Shown: positions 9,209 through 18,905, numbered from the stretch's first letter. The stretch is DNA of 43,363 bases from Parcubacteria bacterium C7867-006 (GCA_001189155.1 LFCP01000001.1:211779-255141), one strand, 5' to 3'. A program made the numbers and translations. Notes: generated by a model from the sequence alone, not told the origin.

Positions 9209-10900
9209 ATGACTCAAGCTGAAGCTTTGGATATTTTAAAAATGGGCAAAAACGTTTTTCTTACTGGTCCTGCTGGTAGTGGGAAAACCCACGTTGTAAA
9301 TGCATATGTAAAATATTTGAAGCAACATGCAGTAGATGTTGCTGTGACTGCATCTACTGGTATCGCTGCAACGCATATAGGTGGTCAAACAATACACTCT
9401 TGGTCAGGACTTGGAGTGAAAGATACTTTGACTGACTATGATATAGAAAGTTTGATGGAGAGGCAGTATTTGTATAAAAGGTTTGAGAAAACAAAAGTTT
9501 TAATAATAGATGAGGTTTCTATGCTCCATCATTTTCGTCTCGATCTTATCGAATGGATTTGTCGACAGATGAAAAGAAACGAAGCACCGTTCGGTGGTAT
9601 GCAGATTATTCTTTGTGGAGATTTTTTTCAGCTCCCGCCAGTTTCTCGTAGAAGATTTGATGGGATGGATTTTATTGAGCCAGTTGAGTCAGAGTTTGCA
9701 TTCAAAGCTGAAAGTTTTTTGACTTCAAAATTTACAATATGTTATCTGTCAGAACAGCACCGACAAAAAGACAATACATATTTATCAATACTGAACCAGA
9801 TTCGTCAGAATAAAGTTACTCAAAAAACAGTAGATCTTTTGAAAACTCGTTTGAACGTAGATCCAGATACTGGGGCTGTTGTAACTCGTTTGTATACTCA
9901 CAACATAGATGTTGATGAAATAAACAAAAAACATTTGAGTTTAATTGATGCCGGTGAAAAAGATTATCATATGACATCAAAAGGTGCCTCATCGCTAGTT
10001 GAGTCTTTGAAAAAAAGTTGTCTTTCGCCAGAAGTTCTTGTTTTAAAAAAAGGAGCTAGAGTTATGTTTACAAAAAATCAGCCAGAGGGGGGATTTGTAA
10101 ATGGAACTTTGGGAATAGTAAAAGATTTCAATCAATTTGGAGATCCTATAGTAGAGACAAATAGTGGTATGACTTTTCATGTTTCTCCACAGGCTTGGAA
10201 AATAGAAGAAGAGGGAAAGGTAAAAGCAGAAATAAACCAGCTACCTTTAAGACTGGCTTGGGCTATTACTGTTCACAAAAGTCAGGGAATGTCTCTGGAT
10301 GCGATGGAGGTGGACCTATCAAAGTCTTTCGTGAAGGGAATGGGTTACGTGGCTCTATCTAGAGTCCGCTCTTTGAACGGGATGAAGCTTCTCGGCTTTA
10401 ACGATATGTCTTTGGAGGTTGATATGGAAGTTTTAGAAATGGATGAAAAATTTAGAGAAAAATCAGATGAGGCGGTGGATAAATTGAAGTCAATGAAAAG
10501 AAGTGAAATAGAAGAAAAACAGAGATTGTTTATTGAGAGTATTGAGCCAGAAGAGAAAGTAAAAATAAAAAAGAAGGAGAAAGAGTTAAAGAAATCAACT
10601 CATGAAATAACAGCAGAGATGTTGGAAAAAGAAATGTCTCTAGCTATGATTGCTGATAAGAGAGGGATTAAACAAGAAACAGTGGTTTCTCATATTGAGG
10701 ATTTGATGAAAGAAAATAAATGTCCAGATATTGATTATTTAAAAAAAGAATTAAAAAGAAGTGAGTTAGATGAAATACTTTCTGTTTTTGAAGAGTTGGA
10801 CACAGACACACTTTCCCCAGTTTATAATCTGCTTTTAAAAAGAAAGAAAAAGCCTAGTTATCTCAAAATACGTTTAGCCAGATTATTTTTAAATAAGTGA
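9209..10900 (+). CDS. Pif1/RecD2-like SF1 helicase with C-terminal helical/HTH-like extension (track start 9200)
   Basis: NVFLTGPAGSGKTHVV Walker A, VLIIDEVSML, CGDFFQLPPV, LAWAITVHKSQGMSLD, YVALSRVRSL. Confidence 0.93.
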   Translation: MTQAEALDILKMGKNVFLTGPAGSGKTHVVNAYVKYLKQHAVDVAVTASTGIAATHIGGQTIHSWSGLGVKDTLTDYDIESLMERQYLYKRFEKTKVLIIDEVSMLHHFRLDLIEWICRQMKRNEAPFGGMQIILCGDFFQLPPVSRRRFDGMDFIEPVESEFAFKAESFLTSKFTICYLSEQHRQKDNTYLSILNQIRQNKVTQKTVDLLKTRLNVDPDTGAVVTRLYTHNIDVDEINKKHLSLIDAGEKDYHMTSKGASSLVESLKKSCLSPEVLVLKKGARVMFTKNQPEGGFVNGTLGIVKDFNQFGDPIVETNSGMTFHVSPQAWKIEEEGKVKAEINQLPLRLAWAITVHKSQGMSLDAMEVDLSKSFVKGMGYVALSRVRSLNGMKLLGFNDMSLEVDMEVLEMDEKFREKSDEAVDKLKSMKRSEIEEKQRLFIESIEPEEKVKIKKKEKELKKSTHEITAEMLEKEMSLAMIADKRGIKQETVVSHIEDLMKENKCPDIDYLKKELKRSELDEILSVFEELDTDTLSPVYNLLLKRKKKPSYLKIRLARLFLNK

Positions 10901-10913
10901 TATAATTATCTGT

Positions 10914-11312
10914 ATGAATAATACATATAATTGGTATCAAAATTTAGTAAAACCTAGTTGGGCACCACCAAGCTATCTATTTGGGCCAGTTTGGACATTT
11001 CTTTATATAATCATTGCTGTGTCATATGGTTATGTTGGTTATTTGTATTTTACAAAGAAGATTCCGTTTGTTGTGTTGCTACCTTTTATTTTGAATTTAA
11101 TTTTTAATTTTGCTTTTTCTCCAATTCAGTTCGGTTTGCAGAACAACCTTTTAGCTTCAGTTGATATTTTGTTAATTTTGGGAACTTTAGTATGGGCATT
11201 GTATTCTATATATCCTTATTTACCATGGGTCTCATATATAAACATTCCTTATGTACTTTGGGTTTCTTTTGCTACTGTTTTACAACTAACGATAACTTAT
11301 CTAAATAAATAA
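10914..11312 (+). CDS. tspO: TspO/MBR family membrane protein
   Basis: WYQNLVKPSWAPPSYLFGPVWTFLYIIIAVSYG and five hydrophobic segments. Confidence 0.9.
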   Translation: MNNTYNWYQNLVKPSWAPPSYLFGPVWTFLYIIIAVSYGYVGYLYFTKKIPFVVLLPFILNLIFNFAFSPIQFGLQNNLLASVDILLILGTLVWALYSIYPYLPWVSYINIPYVLWVSFATVLQLTITYLNK

Positions 11313-11818
11313 TGAAAAATTTTGTTTTGGTTAACGATAAGATGCAGAAAAAATATAAGTATGAACTAGTTGCTCCAGTTGGTAAAAAATTTGACCCTGA
11401 ATTTAAACCTGCACTGACTCCAAAACAAATGTTAGCTCTCGGTGTTTTTGGTGGTGTTTATATGAGGGATTGTATAAATGAATTTCCAAAGGATTGGTTT
11501 GTTAAAGCAAAATTTGCAAAGGATAAAAGAGATGAAAAGATAAATTTTTTTGGCATAAATGCTAGTCAGTCACTTTCAGTTTGGAGAAAAAAAGGTTGGA
11601 TATATGATGAGGATCCTAGGGGCTGGTTTCAGTGGTATTGTCGTTATTATATGGGCAGAAGGATACCTAGTGAAGATTCTCGTCAGATAGGTAGGTGGAA
11701 AAAGATGCGTCGTCATGTTGGCCAAATAGTTGCAAATTGTCGGCCTGGCGATCTGAATTGTAGAAGGAAACAAAGACAAGCTTTGCTTCACTGGGCCTAT
11801 GATTCTAGAAAAATATAA
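11312..11818 (+). CDS. Conserved-looking hypothetical protein (GWFQWYCRYYMGRR..RQIGRWKKM..HVGQIVANCRPGD..CRRKQRQALLHWAYDS)
   Basis: Stop/start overlap with tspO (TAATG); dense Trp/Arg/Tyr motif. Confidence 0.75.
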   Translation: MKNFVLVNDKMQKKYKYELVAPVGKKFDPEFKPALTPKQMLALGVFGGVYMRDCINEFPKDWFVKAKFAKDKRDEKINFFGINASQSLSVWRKKGWIYDEDPRGWFQWYCRYYMGRRIPSEDSRQIGRWKKMRRHVGQIVANCRPGDLNCRRKQRQALLHWAYDSRKI

Positions 11819-11859
11819 CTTAAACCACTTTATTGTTTCAATAGATGTATAATTAGGTT

Positions 11860-12888
11860 ATGAGGAAAATCCTATTATACGCTTTTTATTTATTAGTTGT
11901 TTTGGTTTTATTTGGTCTTTTTGTGTTTATAAAAAAACCAGAACATATTGTTTTTCCAAATGTAAATATTTTTAGAAATGAAACAGTCTCTGTTTTAAAT
12001 TTTGGTGACGTTATGTTTGATAGAGGGGTTAGGAATATTATTGAAAACAGAAAGAGGGACCCATTTGAATATATAAAAAAAGATTTAGATTTAATAAAAA
12101 AATATGATGTTGTTATTGCAAATCTAGAGGGTCCAATAGTAGAAATGGACAGGTCTCTGTGTCAGCAAAAAGCATACAACTTTCAGTTTGCTTCCAACAC
12201 AACAGAAAGACTAAAAAGTGTGGGAATAAATATGGTGAATATTGCAAACAACCATTCGCATGACTGTTATTCCAGAGGTGTTGAAAGTACAAAAAATTAT
12301 TTACAGAAAGCGGGGATAGATTATGTTGGAGATATTGATACAGAAAAATCTGCTTCATCGACAAGCAATAGCTATGTTGTAAAAAATATAAATGGAAAGA
12401 GTGTTGTTTTTGTTGGTATAGATCAAACTGTTGGAGTTGTACCTGTTTCTGATTTTTATGGATTGATTAAGAAACTTAAAACTGAAAATGATTTTGTGGT
12501 TGTTAATATACATTGGGGAACGGAATATGAGTTAACTGAAACTTCTACTCAATCAAACATAGCTCATAGACTAATAGATAGTGGAGCTGATGTTATTTTC
12601 GGTCATCATCCGCATGTTATAGAACCAGTCATAATATATAAAGGTAAAGCAATTTTCTACTCACTAGGTAATTTTGTTTTTGATCAAGTTGGAGAGAATG
12701 AAAATTCTGGTATTGGAGTCGGTGCGGAGTTTCGGGACGGCGATGTAAAGTTTGAAATACTGCCTTATAAAATAAAAATATTTGCTCCAGATTTTCTAAA
12801 AGGAATTGATAAGAATAATTTCTGTGAAAAATTTCTAAAAGATATAGAACATGGTGGTTGTAGTTTTGAATTGACAACTGGTCGCTAA
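11860..12888 (+). CDS. CapA-family (PGA_cap) metallophosphatase-like protein, N-terminal membrane anchor
   Basis: VLNFGDVMFDRGV..VIANLEGPI..NIANNHSHDCY..VVNIHWGTEY..GADVIFGHHPHVIEPV..IFYSLGNFVFDQ. Confidence 0.93.
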   Translation: MRKILLYAFYLLVVLVLFGLFVFIKKPEHIVFPNVNIFRNETVSVLNFGDVMFDRGVRNIIENRKRDPFEYIKKDLDLIKKYDVVIANLEGPIVEMDRSLCQQKAYNFQFASNTTERLKSVGINMVNIANNHSHDCYSRGVESTKNYLQKAGIDYVGDIDTEKSASSTSNSYVVKNINGKSVVFVGIDQTVGVVPVSDFYGLIKKLKTENDFVVVNIHWGTEYELTETSTQSNIAHRLIDSGADVIFGHHPHVIEPVIIYKGKAIFYSLGNFVFDQVGENENSGIGVGAEFRDGDVKFEILPYKIKIFAPDFLKGIDKNNFCEKFLKDIEHGGCSFELTTGR

Positions 12889-12900
12889 AAGATTTATATA
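12871..12900 (+). promoter_or_regulatory. Promoter of cassette D (TTGACA-N18-TATATA) overlapping the capA stop
   Basis: ttgaca 12871-12876 lies inside the last codons of capA; tatata 12895-12900. Confidence 0.65.
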
Positions 12901-12937
12901 ACATATAGAGCGGATTTATCCGTGGAGGGAGATATCC

Positions 12938-13309
12938 ATGCACAGGACTTGGTTTGTTGAGATTGATGATGCACAGAATGTGGTGGTCATCTCGTCGGTC
13001 ACACTTCGGGGAAGATTCGGGAATGGTAATCGAGTTTTCTACCCCGGCCAGCAAGTTGTTCTGACTCGGGATATTGTCGCTCTCAGTCTCTCCAAGGGAG
13101 ACAGGGTGGTCATCCAGTCTCTGAACTATCCTGGTGGGGGCAGGGGGTTCATCATGATCGGCCCCACCTCGAGCGGCCAGCTTGTGGCCATCTCCCACGA
13201 TGATGTCACGGAGGCTCCGCAGACGAGCCCCACTTCAGTTGGAGATGTGCCTCCTCACGACTGCGCTTCGGTCGAAGAGCCAGAGCCCAAGGGCTACGGC
13301 CTCGTCTGA
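12938..13309 (+). CDS. Cassette D: hypothetical 123-aa beta-rich protein
   Basis: GGAGGGAGATATCC-ATG SD; 5'UTR hairpin CGGATTTATCCG (12911-12922); GC-rich codons. Confidence 0.7.
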   Translation: MHRTWFVEIDDAQNVVVISSVTLRGRFGNGNRVFYPGQQVVLTRDIVALSLSKGDRVVIQSLNYPGGGRGFIMIGPTSSGQLVAISHDDVTEAPQTSPTSVGDVPPHDCASVEEPEPKGYGLV

Positions 13310-13333
13310 AGTTCATCGTTCACAACTGCACAC

Positions 13334-13360
13334 AACCTCGCGGGTCCACCCCGCGAGGTT
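13334..13360 (+). terminator. Cassette D terminator, 11-bp stem
   Basis: AACCTCGCGGG-tccac-CCCGCGAGGTT then aactttttt. Confidence 0.9.
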
Positions 13361-13477
13361 TAACTTTTTTATATTAATAATTGATAAAAATTAAGAAATA
13401 GTTTTAGTTAATTGAAAAGTTGGTTTTTCCCGGGTTAAGAGTATATTTATGTTAAGTATTAAATAACATAAAAATAA

Positions 13478-16400
13478 ATGAAACTAGCTTATTCAGGGTT
13501 TAGGTTAAGCTTTTTCTTATCAATAGTGTTTTTTGTTTTTGCTCCATTTTTTGTAATTGCTGATGTTTCGAGGCCTGATGTAAACATAACCCCAGCTGGG
13601 ATTATAGACTCTTTTTCTGTTCCTTGTAGTGGGACAAATGCAACAGCAATACTGATTACTGGTTATCCATTTCAATCTTATGTTGGTGAATACATGCGTC
13701 GACCTTGTCTAAACGGCGTAGTTAATTTTGATAGTTTTGACTTGAGTCAATATCTAACTAGTCATGGTGGAGCATATCCAGAGTGGTTTAATTATTTTAA
13801 GCCACCATTTTATCTTGTGGTTAAAGATACTACAGATCTCCTCGCTCCAGATGCTCCTATATATAACCAGATAGTGAATATAGTCGGTCCTTCGAATAAC
13901 TACAGCGTAATACTGCTTAGTCCAATCAATAAAACATATCCAACTCTTGCAATAGGTTCATCTTTTTATTTTACTGGACTTGAGTGGGTAAAAACTCCAC
14001 CTCCTCCAGCCCCTCTTCCACCTGAAACAATAGGCGATCCAAACAATCTTCCAGCGAATATTTCTCTAACAGGTGATGTTCCGAGAGTTTCTATTAATTG
14101 TACAATTGGACACGATTATACATTGTCTCTTGTTCACAGAGAGGACGATTATGTTTTCCGTAGTTTTGGTGTTAAGCAGAGAGAATATTGTGTAGATGGT
14201 GTGGTTTCTTTTGACGGTTTTAACATAGTAGATTTTTTTGGTGGCCAGAGTATATCTTGGTGGCTATATTTTTATACTCCTATTGAATACATAATTAAAG
14301 ATACGACAGGTATTTATGAATGTAATGAATATTATTGTCCTCTTGTGAGTTTAATTAGTGCTAGTAATAATTTTGATACCAGTCTTTATTTAGCATCATC
14401 AACTCGTTGGGCAACAGTGGGTAAGGGTCCGATTTATGATGTTGATGAAACTCACACAGTTTGGTCAAATAAAAATCAGACTCAACCAACCGGAAATTCG
14501 AACGTAATGTTCATTCCTGGGTTAATGGGCTCCAGATTATATGAACAAACTGGAATTGTTGATTGTGGTAGTAGTTTAGCTGGAAGTGATTGTATTGATG
14601 ATAATGAATTGTGGGTTTCTTCTTCTGATTCTGATCAAGAAAAATTATCTTTGGATTCAAATGGCAAGAGTATAAATTCTGTTTACACAAAAAATGATAC
14701 TCAAAGTTTAAATGATGAAGTAGAAACAGGAATAGTGGATGAAGCATATGGGGCTAACATTTATAACTCTTTTATTAATGATTTGAGGAATTGGAAAACA
14801 GATGGAACAATAAAAGACTATGCATTTATCCCTTACGACTGGAGACTTTCTCTCGAAGATATTATTACTGATGGGGCAACTTCTACTTTAAGAAACAAAC
14901 TTTATTTTACAAATCCTCAAGGATTTACAGAATCTTTTATTCTTAAAAAGTTAGAAGAATTACAAAAGAGTTCTAATTCTGGAAAGGTGACAATAATAGC
15001 TCATTCAAACGGAGGTCTTGTGGCAAAAGCTTTAGTCCAAAAACTAAAAGATACAAATAATCCTCTTTATTACAAAATAGATAAAATTATTTTGGTTGCT
15101 GTACCACAGGTTGGAACACCAGATGCTATAGCTGGGCTGCTTCACGGAACTGAACTTGGTTGGCACGGCCTTGTTATGAGTTCTGCTCGTTCAAGACAAC
15201 TTGCAGAAAATATGCCGACTATTTATAACCTTTTACCAACGCCAGGTTATTTTTCAACTGTTGATCAGTCATATAATGTTGATAAGGTTGTATCTTTTTC
15301 AAATGACCCGAGTTGGCAACAAGAAACATCACAATATGGAACATATATATCAGATCCTGCTAATTTAAAGAATTATATTTTAGGAAGTGACGGCAGAGTT
15401 AAACCTAGTTATTCTGATACTAATAGTGCAAGTATAGGAAATTCTAATTTGTATTCTGATTCAGAAGTCGTTCATTCTATTTTAGATAATTGGCAACCGG
15501 CATCTACAACAAAAGTTATACAGGTTGCGGGCTGGGGGGAAGAAACTTTAGCTGGAATTGATTATAAAAATTGTAGGTATTACTACATTGGAAAATTACA
15601 TAAATGTTACAGTCCGAGAGTGGTGGTTGATGGTGATGGGGTCGTTGTTGTTCCAAGTGCACTGTGGATGGCAACATCTTCACCTAATGTTGAAAGATGG
15701 TGGGTGAATATAAAAGATGCAAACATTTTATTAGGTATAAAGAGAACTCATAGAGATATATTAGAGATTACAAACTTAAGAAGTTTTATTAAATCTGAAG
15801 TTATTAATAATAATTTTATTGATGATAGTAAAATTGTAGTTAATAACCCATCAACTTTGGTTTCTCAAGATACTCGACTTCATTACACTCTTCACTCTCC
15901 TCTGACTCTTGGAATAACTGATTCTCAAGGTAGGTACACAGGCATTGACCCAGCAACAAAACAACTTAGAGAGGAGATTCCAGGGGTTATTTATAGGAAA
16001 ATAGGAGAGACTCAATATATTTCCGTTCCAGAAGATATTTCACATACATTGAAACTTAAAGGATACGATGATGGTAGTTTTTCATTGGACATTGATGAAC
16101 AAACAGGGAATGTTTCAACTCAAATAACTTCTTTTCAAGGAGTTCCAACATCTACAACAACTATTGCGACACTGGACTACACTACCGGAATGAATTTATC
16201 TAGTACAACATTGAATGTTGATTTGAATAGTGATGGAAATATAGATTTATCACTAAATGCTAAATTAGGAGAATTGGTGGATACTCCGTTTTATAAATGG
16301 AATGGATTTTTGCAACCAATAAATGATACAAAGTATCATCCAGAACAGTCTAGTAGTGTATTTAAAGGTGGCAGTACTGTTCCAGTTAAATTTGTATTAA

Positions 16401-16663
16401 AGGATTTTTATGGAAATTTAGTTCAAGCATCATCATCTCCAAAATGGTTGGTACCAGAAAAACTTTCCCCAATGAGTTCTCCTATTAGTGAGTCAATAAC
16501 GAGCACAACAGCAACATCCGGTTCAGATTTCAGATGGGACTCTTCGAGTCAACAATATGTTTATAATTGGAGTACAAAAGGTTTGATATCTGGCTATTGG
16601 TACAAAATATCAGCTAAACTAGATGATGGATATGTGTATTCAGTTGTAGTGGGCTTGAAGTAG
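13478..16663 (+). CDS. Large secreted LCAT/lipase-like alpha/beta hydrolase with C-terminal PxKF-type domain
   Basis: Signal peptide; VMFIPGLMGSRLYE, YDWRLSLED, VTIIAHSNGGLVAKALV nucleophile elbow; C-term FKGGSTVPVKFVLKDFYGN. Confidence 0.85.
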   Translation: MKLAYSGFRLSFFLSIVFFVFAPFFVIADVSRPDVNITPAGIIDSFSVPCSGTNATAILITGYPFQSYVGEYMRRPCLNGVVNFDSFDLSQYLTSHGGAYPEWFNYFKPPFYLVVKDTTDLLAPDAPIYNQIVNIVGPSNNYSVILLSPINKTYPTLAIGSSFYFTGLEWVKTPPPPAPLPPETIGDPNNLPANISLTGDVPRVSINCTIGHDYTLSLVHREDDYVFRSFGVKQREYCVDGVVSFDGFNIVDFFGGQSISWWLYFYTPIEYIIKDTTGIYECNEYYCPLVSLISASNNFDTSLYLASSTRWATVGKGPIYDVDETHTVWSNKNQTQPTGNSNVMFIPGLMGSRLYEQTGIVDCGSSLAGSDCIDDNELWVSSSDSDQEKLSLDSNGKSINSVYTKNDTQSLNDEVETGIVDEAYGANIYNSFINDLRNWKTDGTIKDYAFIPYDWRLSLEDIITDGATSTLRNKLYFTNPQGFTESFILKKLEELQKSSNSGKVTIIAHSNGGLVAKALVQKLKDTNNPLYYKIDKIILVAVPQVGTPDAIAGLLHGTELGWHGLVMSSARSRQLAENMPTIYNLLPTPGYFSTVDQSYNVDKVVSFSNDPSWQQETSQYGTYISDPANLKNYILGSDGRVKPSYSDTNSASIGNSNLYSDSEVVHSILDNWQPASTTKVIQVAGWGEETLAGIDYKNCRYYYIGKLHKCYSPRVVVDGDGVVVVPSALWMATSSPNVERWWVNIKDANILLGIKRTHRDILEITNLRSFIKSEVINNNFIDDSKIVVNNPSTLVSQDTRLHYTLHSPLTLGITDSQGRYTGIDPATKQLREEIPGVIYRKIGETQYISVPEDISHTLKLKGYDDGSFSLDIDEQTGNVSTQITSFQGVPTSTTTIATLDYTTGMNLSSTTLNVDLNSDGNIDLSLNAKLGELVDTPFYKWNGFLQPINDTKYHPEQSSSVFKGGSTVPVKFVLKDFYGNLVQASSSPKWLVPEKLSPMSSPISESITSTTATSGSDFRWDSSSQQYVYNWSTKGLISGYWYKISAKLDDGYVYSVVVGLK

Positions 16664-16700
16664 TTGTTGTTAATTAATATATTGCTATAATTAAGACATA

Positions 16701-17096
16701 ATGAATTTTTTTAAAGGAAAAAAACAGTCAATTTTATATTTAGTTCTGTCTTTATTAGTTTTGGGCATTTCATATTATGTAAACATTAATATGAGAGATA
16801 GATTATTGACAATTGCTTTAAGCAAATCAGTTTTTTGGTTAGCTATTCCCATTATGTTTTTTTCTTTATTTTCTTTTTTTATTAGATATTCCACCTTTAA
16901 ATCTTGGAGTAAGTTTACACTGTTTTATATTGTAATTTCTATATTAATTGTTCTTATTTCCCCAAACTCAACACATGGAATGGATATTTATCCAGCAACA
17001 AAAGAAAATATGACAATAGTTCTTGCTTCTATTTATTCAGTAGTTTCAATCATCCTAATAATTTATAAATCTTTTAAAAAAGAAAGTTCAATCTAA
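16701..17096 (+). CDS. Hypothetical membrane protein with about four TM segments
   Basis: Hydrophobic segments; TATAAT 9 nt before ATG. Confidence 0.7.
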   Translation: MNFFKGKKQSILYLVLSLLVLGISYYVNINMRDRLLTIALSKSVFWLAIPIMFFSLFSFFIRYSTFKSWSKFTLFYIVISILIVLISPNSTHGMDIYPATKENMTIVLASIYSVVSIILIIYKSFKKESSI

Positions 17097-17107
17097 ACAA
17101 TATCTAA

Positions 17108-17695
17108 GTGCAATCTACTATAGACTTTATAAAAAAATATCAGACGACTATTTTGTGGGTGATTTTTATATTTGTTGCTACTGGGGCAATAGAGTTTTTT
17201 TCTGGTAGATCAGTTTTGGGTCCTGATGGGATGTTCGGATGGTGGGAGGGAAGTGTGTGGAGTGCAGAGAACTCACAACGAGTCGCGGATGCCTATACTT
17301 TTTCACACATCATACACGGTATGTTGTTCTATGCCTTCCTCTGGCTAGTTGTTCGTAAAGTTCCAGTAAAGTATCGTTTTATTTTTGCTCTGGCTATTGA
17401 GGCTGGTTGGGAACTGCTAGAGAACTCTCCTATTGTTATTGATAGATACAGAGCGGTTACTATTTCTCTCGGGTATGTTGGTGATAGTGTACTGAACTCT
17501 CTGTCGGATATTATGTTTGCTGGTATTGGTTTCATGATTGCAAAATACTCAAAGTTTTGGGTTTCAGTTTTTCTTATTATCGCTATGGAGCTCGGTTGTT
17601 TGTTCTGGGTTCGGGATAATCTAACTTTGAATGTTTTGATGTTGCTCTACCCAATAAAAACAGTTCAGGTTTGGCAATCTGTTGGGCATGTATAA
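17108..17695 (+). CDS. DUF2585/UPF0314-like membrane protein
   Basis: WWEGSVWSAENSQRVADAYTFSHIIHGMLFYAFLWLV..WELLENSPIVIDRYRAVTISLGYVGDSVLNSLSDI. Confidence 0.75.
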   Translation: MQSTIDFIKKYQTTILWVIFIFVATGAIEFFSGRSVLGPDGMFGWWEGSVWSAENSQRVADAYTFSHIIHGMLFYAFLWLVVRKVPVKYRFIFALAIEAGWELLENSPIVIDRYRAVTISLGYVGDSVLNSLSDIMFAGIGFMIAKYSKFWVSVFLIIAMELGCLFWVRDNLTLNVLMLLYPIKTVQVWQSVGHV

Positions 17696-17769
17696 AAATA
17701 TTATATTTCCATTCTATTTTAATGTGATACAATTTATTCATTAAAATTAAAATTAATTCTTAAAAATAA

Positions 17770-18105
17770 ATGGAAGGAAATAATCAAAATCGATGTGATG
17801 TTTGTGGTTCAGGATATGGACACTGTGGTAAATGTGGAAATATGTGCGGATATAACGGGAAACATTTACTTAGGTGGTTTCTTGGAGTGATTATAATTAC
17901 TTGGGTATTTTCAATTGGAATGAAAATTGGAGAGTTGAAAGCAAGTATAGAAGGATATGGTTATGGTCACAGAGCTATGCCTATGATGTACGGTGCACAG
18001 AGTGGATGGAGTGATGGAAACGTAATGTTTACTACAACTTCAGCTCCTGCAACAATGATGACTGGAGTTAAGGGGGGTACTATCCAGGTAATCAAGGGAA
18101 ATTAG
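17770..18105 (+). CDS. Hypothetical protein with N-terminal Cys cluster and one TM segment
   Basis: CDVCGSGYGHCGKCGNMCGYNG then hydrophobic WFLGVIIITWVFSIGM. Confidence 0.65.
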   Translation: MEGNNQNRCDVCGSGYGHCGKCGNMCGYNGKHLLRWFLGVIIITWVFSIGMKIGELKASIEGYGYGHRAMPMMYGAQSGWSDGNVMFTTTSAPATMMTGVKGGTIQVIKGN

Positions 18106-18109
18106 TTAT

Positions 18110-18508
18110 ATGAAAAACAGAGTAGTACATTTTGAAATATACGTGGATGATATAGAACGTGCAAAAAAGTTCTACACTGATGTTTTTGGTTGGGAGTTTG
18201 TCGATTGGTCAGGTGTTACTGGTACACCGTATTGGGGAGTAATGACTGCACCTATGGGAAGTACAGAGCCTGGAATTAATGGAGGTCTTATGCAAAGACA
18301 GGGTGCAACAGTTGTTCCAGATATAGCAGTTGTTGGATATGTTTGTACTGTTCAGGTAGAAAATATTGATGAGACTATTAAAAAAGTTGAGAGTGCTGGT
18401 GGAACTATGGCTATGCCAAAATATGCTCTAGGAGATATGGCTATGCAGGCTTACTATAAAGACACCGAAGGAAACATTTTTGGTGTTCATCAAGTTATTA
18501 AAAAATAA
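18110..18508 (+). CDS. VOC/glyoxalase superfamily protein
   Basis: VVHFEIYVDDIERAKKFYTDVFGWEF..AYYKDTEGNIFGVHQ. Confidence 0.9.
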   Translation: MKNRVVHFEIYVDDIERAKKFYTDVFGWEFVDWSGVTGTPYWGVMTAPMGSTEPGINGGLMQRQGATVVPDIAVVGYVCTVQVENIDETIKKVESAGGTMAMPKYALGDMAMQAYYKDTEGNIFGVHQVIKK

Positions 18509-18530
18509 AACAAATCTAAAATTGTTTTTA

Positions 18531-18573
18531 AAACACAAAACCCACCGAACACAACCCGGTGGGTTTTGTGTTT
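18531..18573. terminator. 17-bp perfect stem, convergent bidirectional terminator
   Basis: AAACACAAAACCCACCG...CGGTGGGTTTTGTGTTT. Confidence 0.9.
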
Positions 18574-18586
18574 CGGTGGGTGAGAG

Positions 18587-18808
18587 TCAGGCCTTGGGTT
18601 TCTGGAAGTCCATGTGGGGGACACCCTGCTTCTCCGAGACTCTACGGATGACAGCGATCTTTTCCTGTGAGGTTGAGTCGTTCCTCACTCGGATGACGTT
18701 GCCAGGCACGAGACCGTTCCAGTCACGTGGCCGTGGCCAACTGACAATATTGCCGGAATCGAACAGTTGCCAGTGTTCGTTGCGCAGCACCAGATTTCTG
18801 GTATTCAT
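18587..18808 (-). CDS. Cassette E: hypothetical 73-aa protein
   Basis: Minus-strand GAGGAGGAGATGCTCT-ATG SD; GC-rich codons; convergent terminator. Confidence 0.65.
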   Translation of the reverse strand: MNTRNLVLRNEHWQLFDSGNIVSWPRPRDWNGLVPGNVIRVRNDSTSQEKIAVIRRVSEKQGVPHMDFQKPKA

Positions 18809-18905
18809 AGAGCATCTCCTCCTCTATTTTTAGAGTATCAGAGTCGAAAATAAATGCAATAAATCTGGCTTTTTGAAGTTATCCACATTTTTTTACCGGC
18901 TGGTG

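Noticed and set aside
8767-9222. Plus-strand ORFs 8767..9222 and 8769..9080 over cassette C
   Set aside because: SD and TTGACA promoter favour the minus-strand gene 8794..9117; the plus ORFs are GC-rich shadows.
12629-13198. Minus-strand 189-aa ORF spanning capA 3' end and cassette D
   Set aside because: Overlaps two better supported plus-strand genes and their intergenic promoter.
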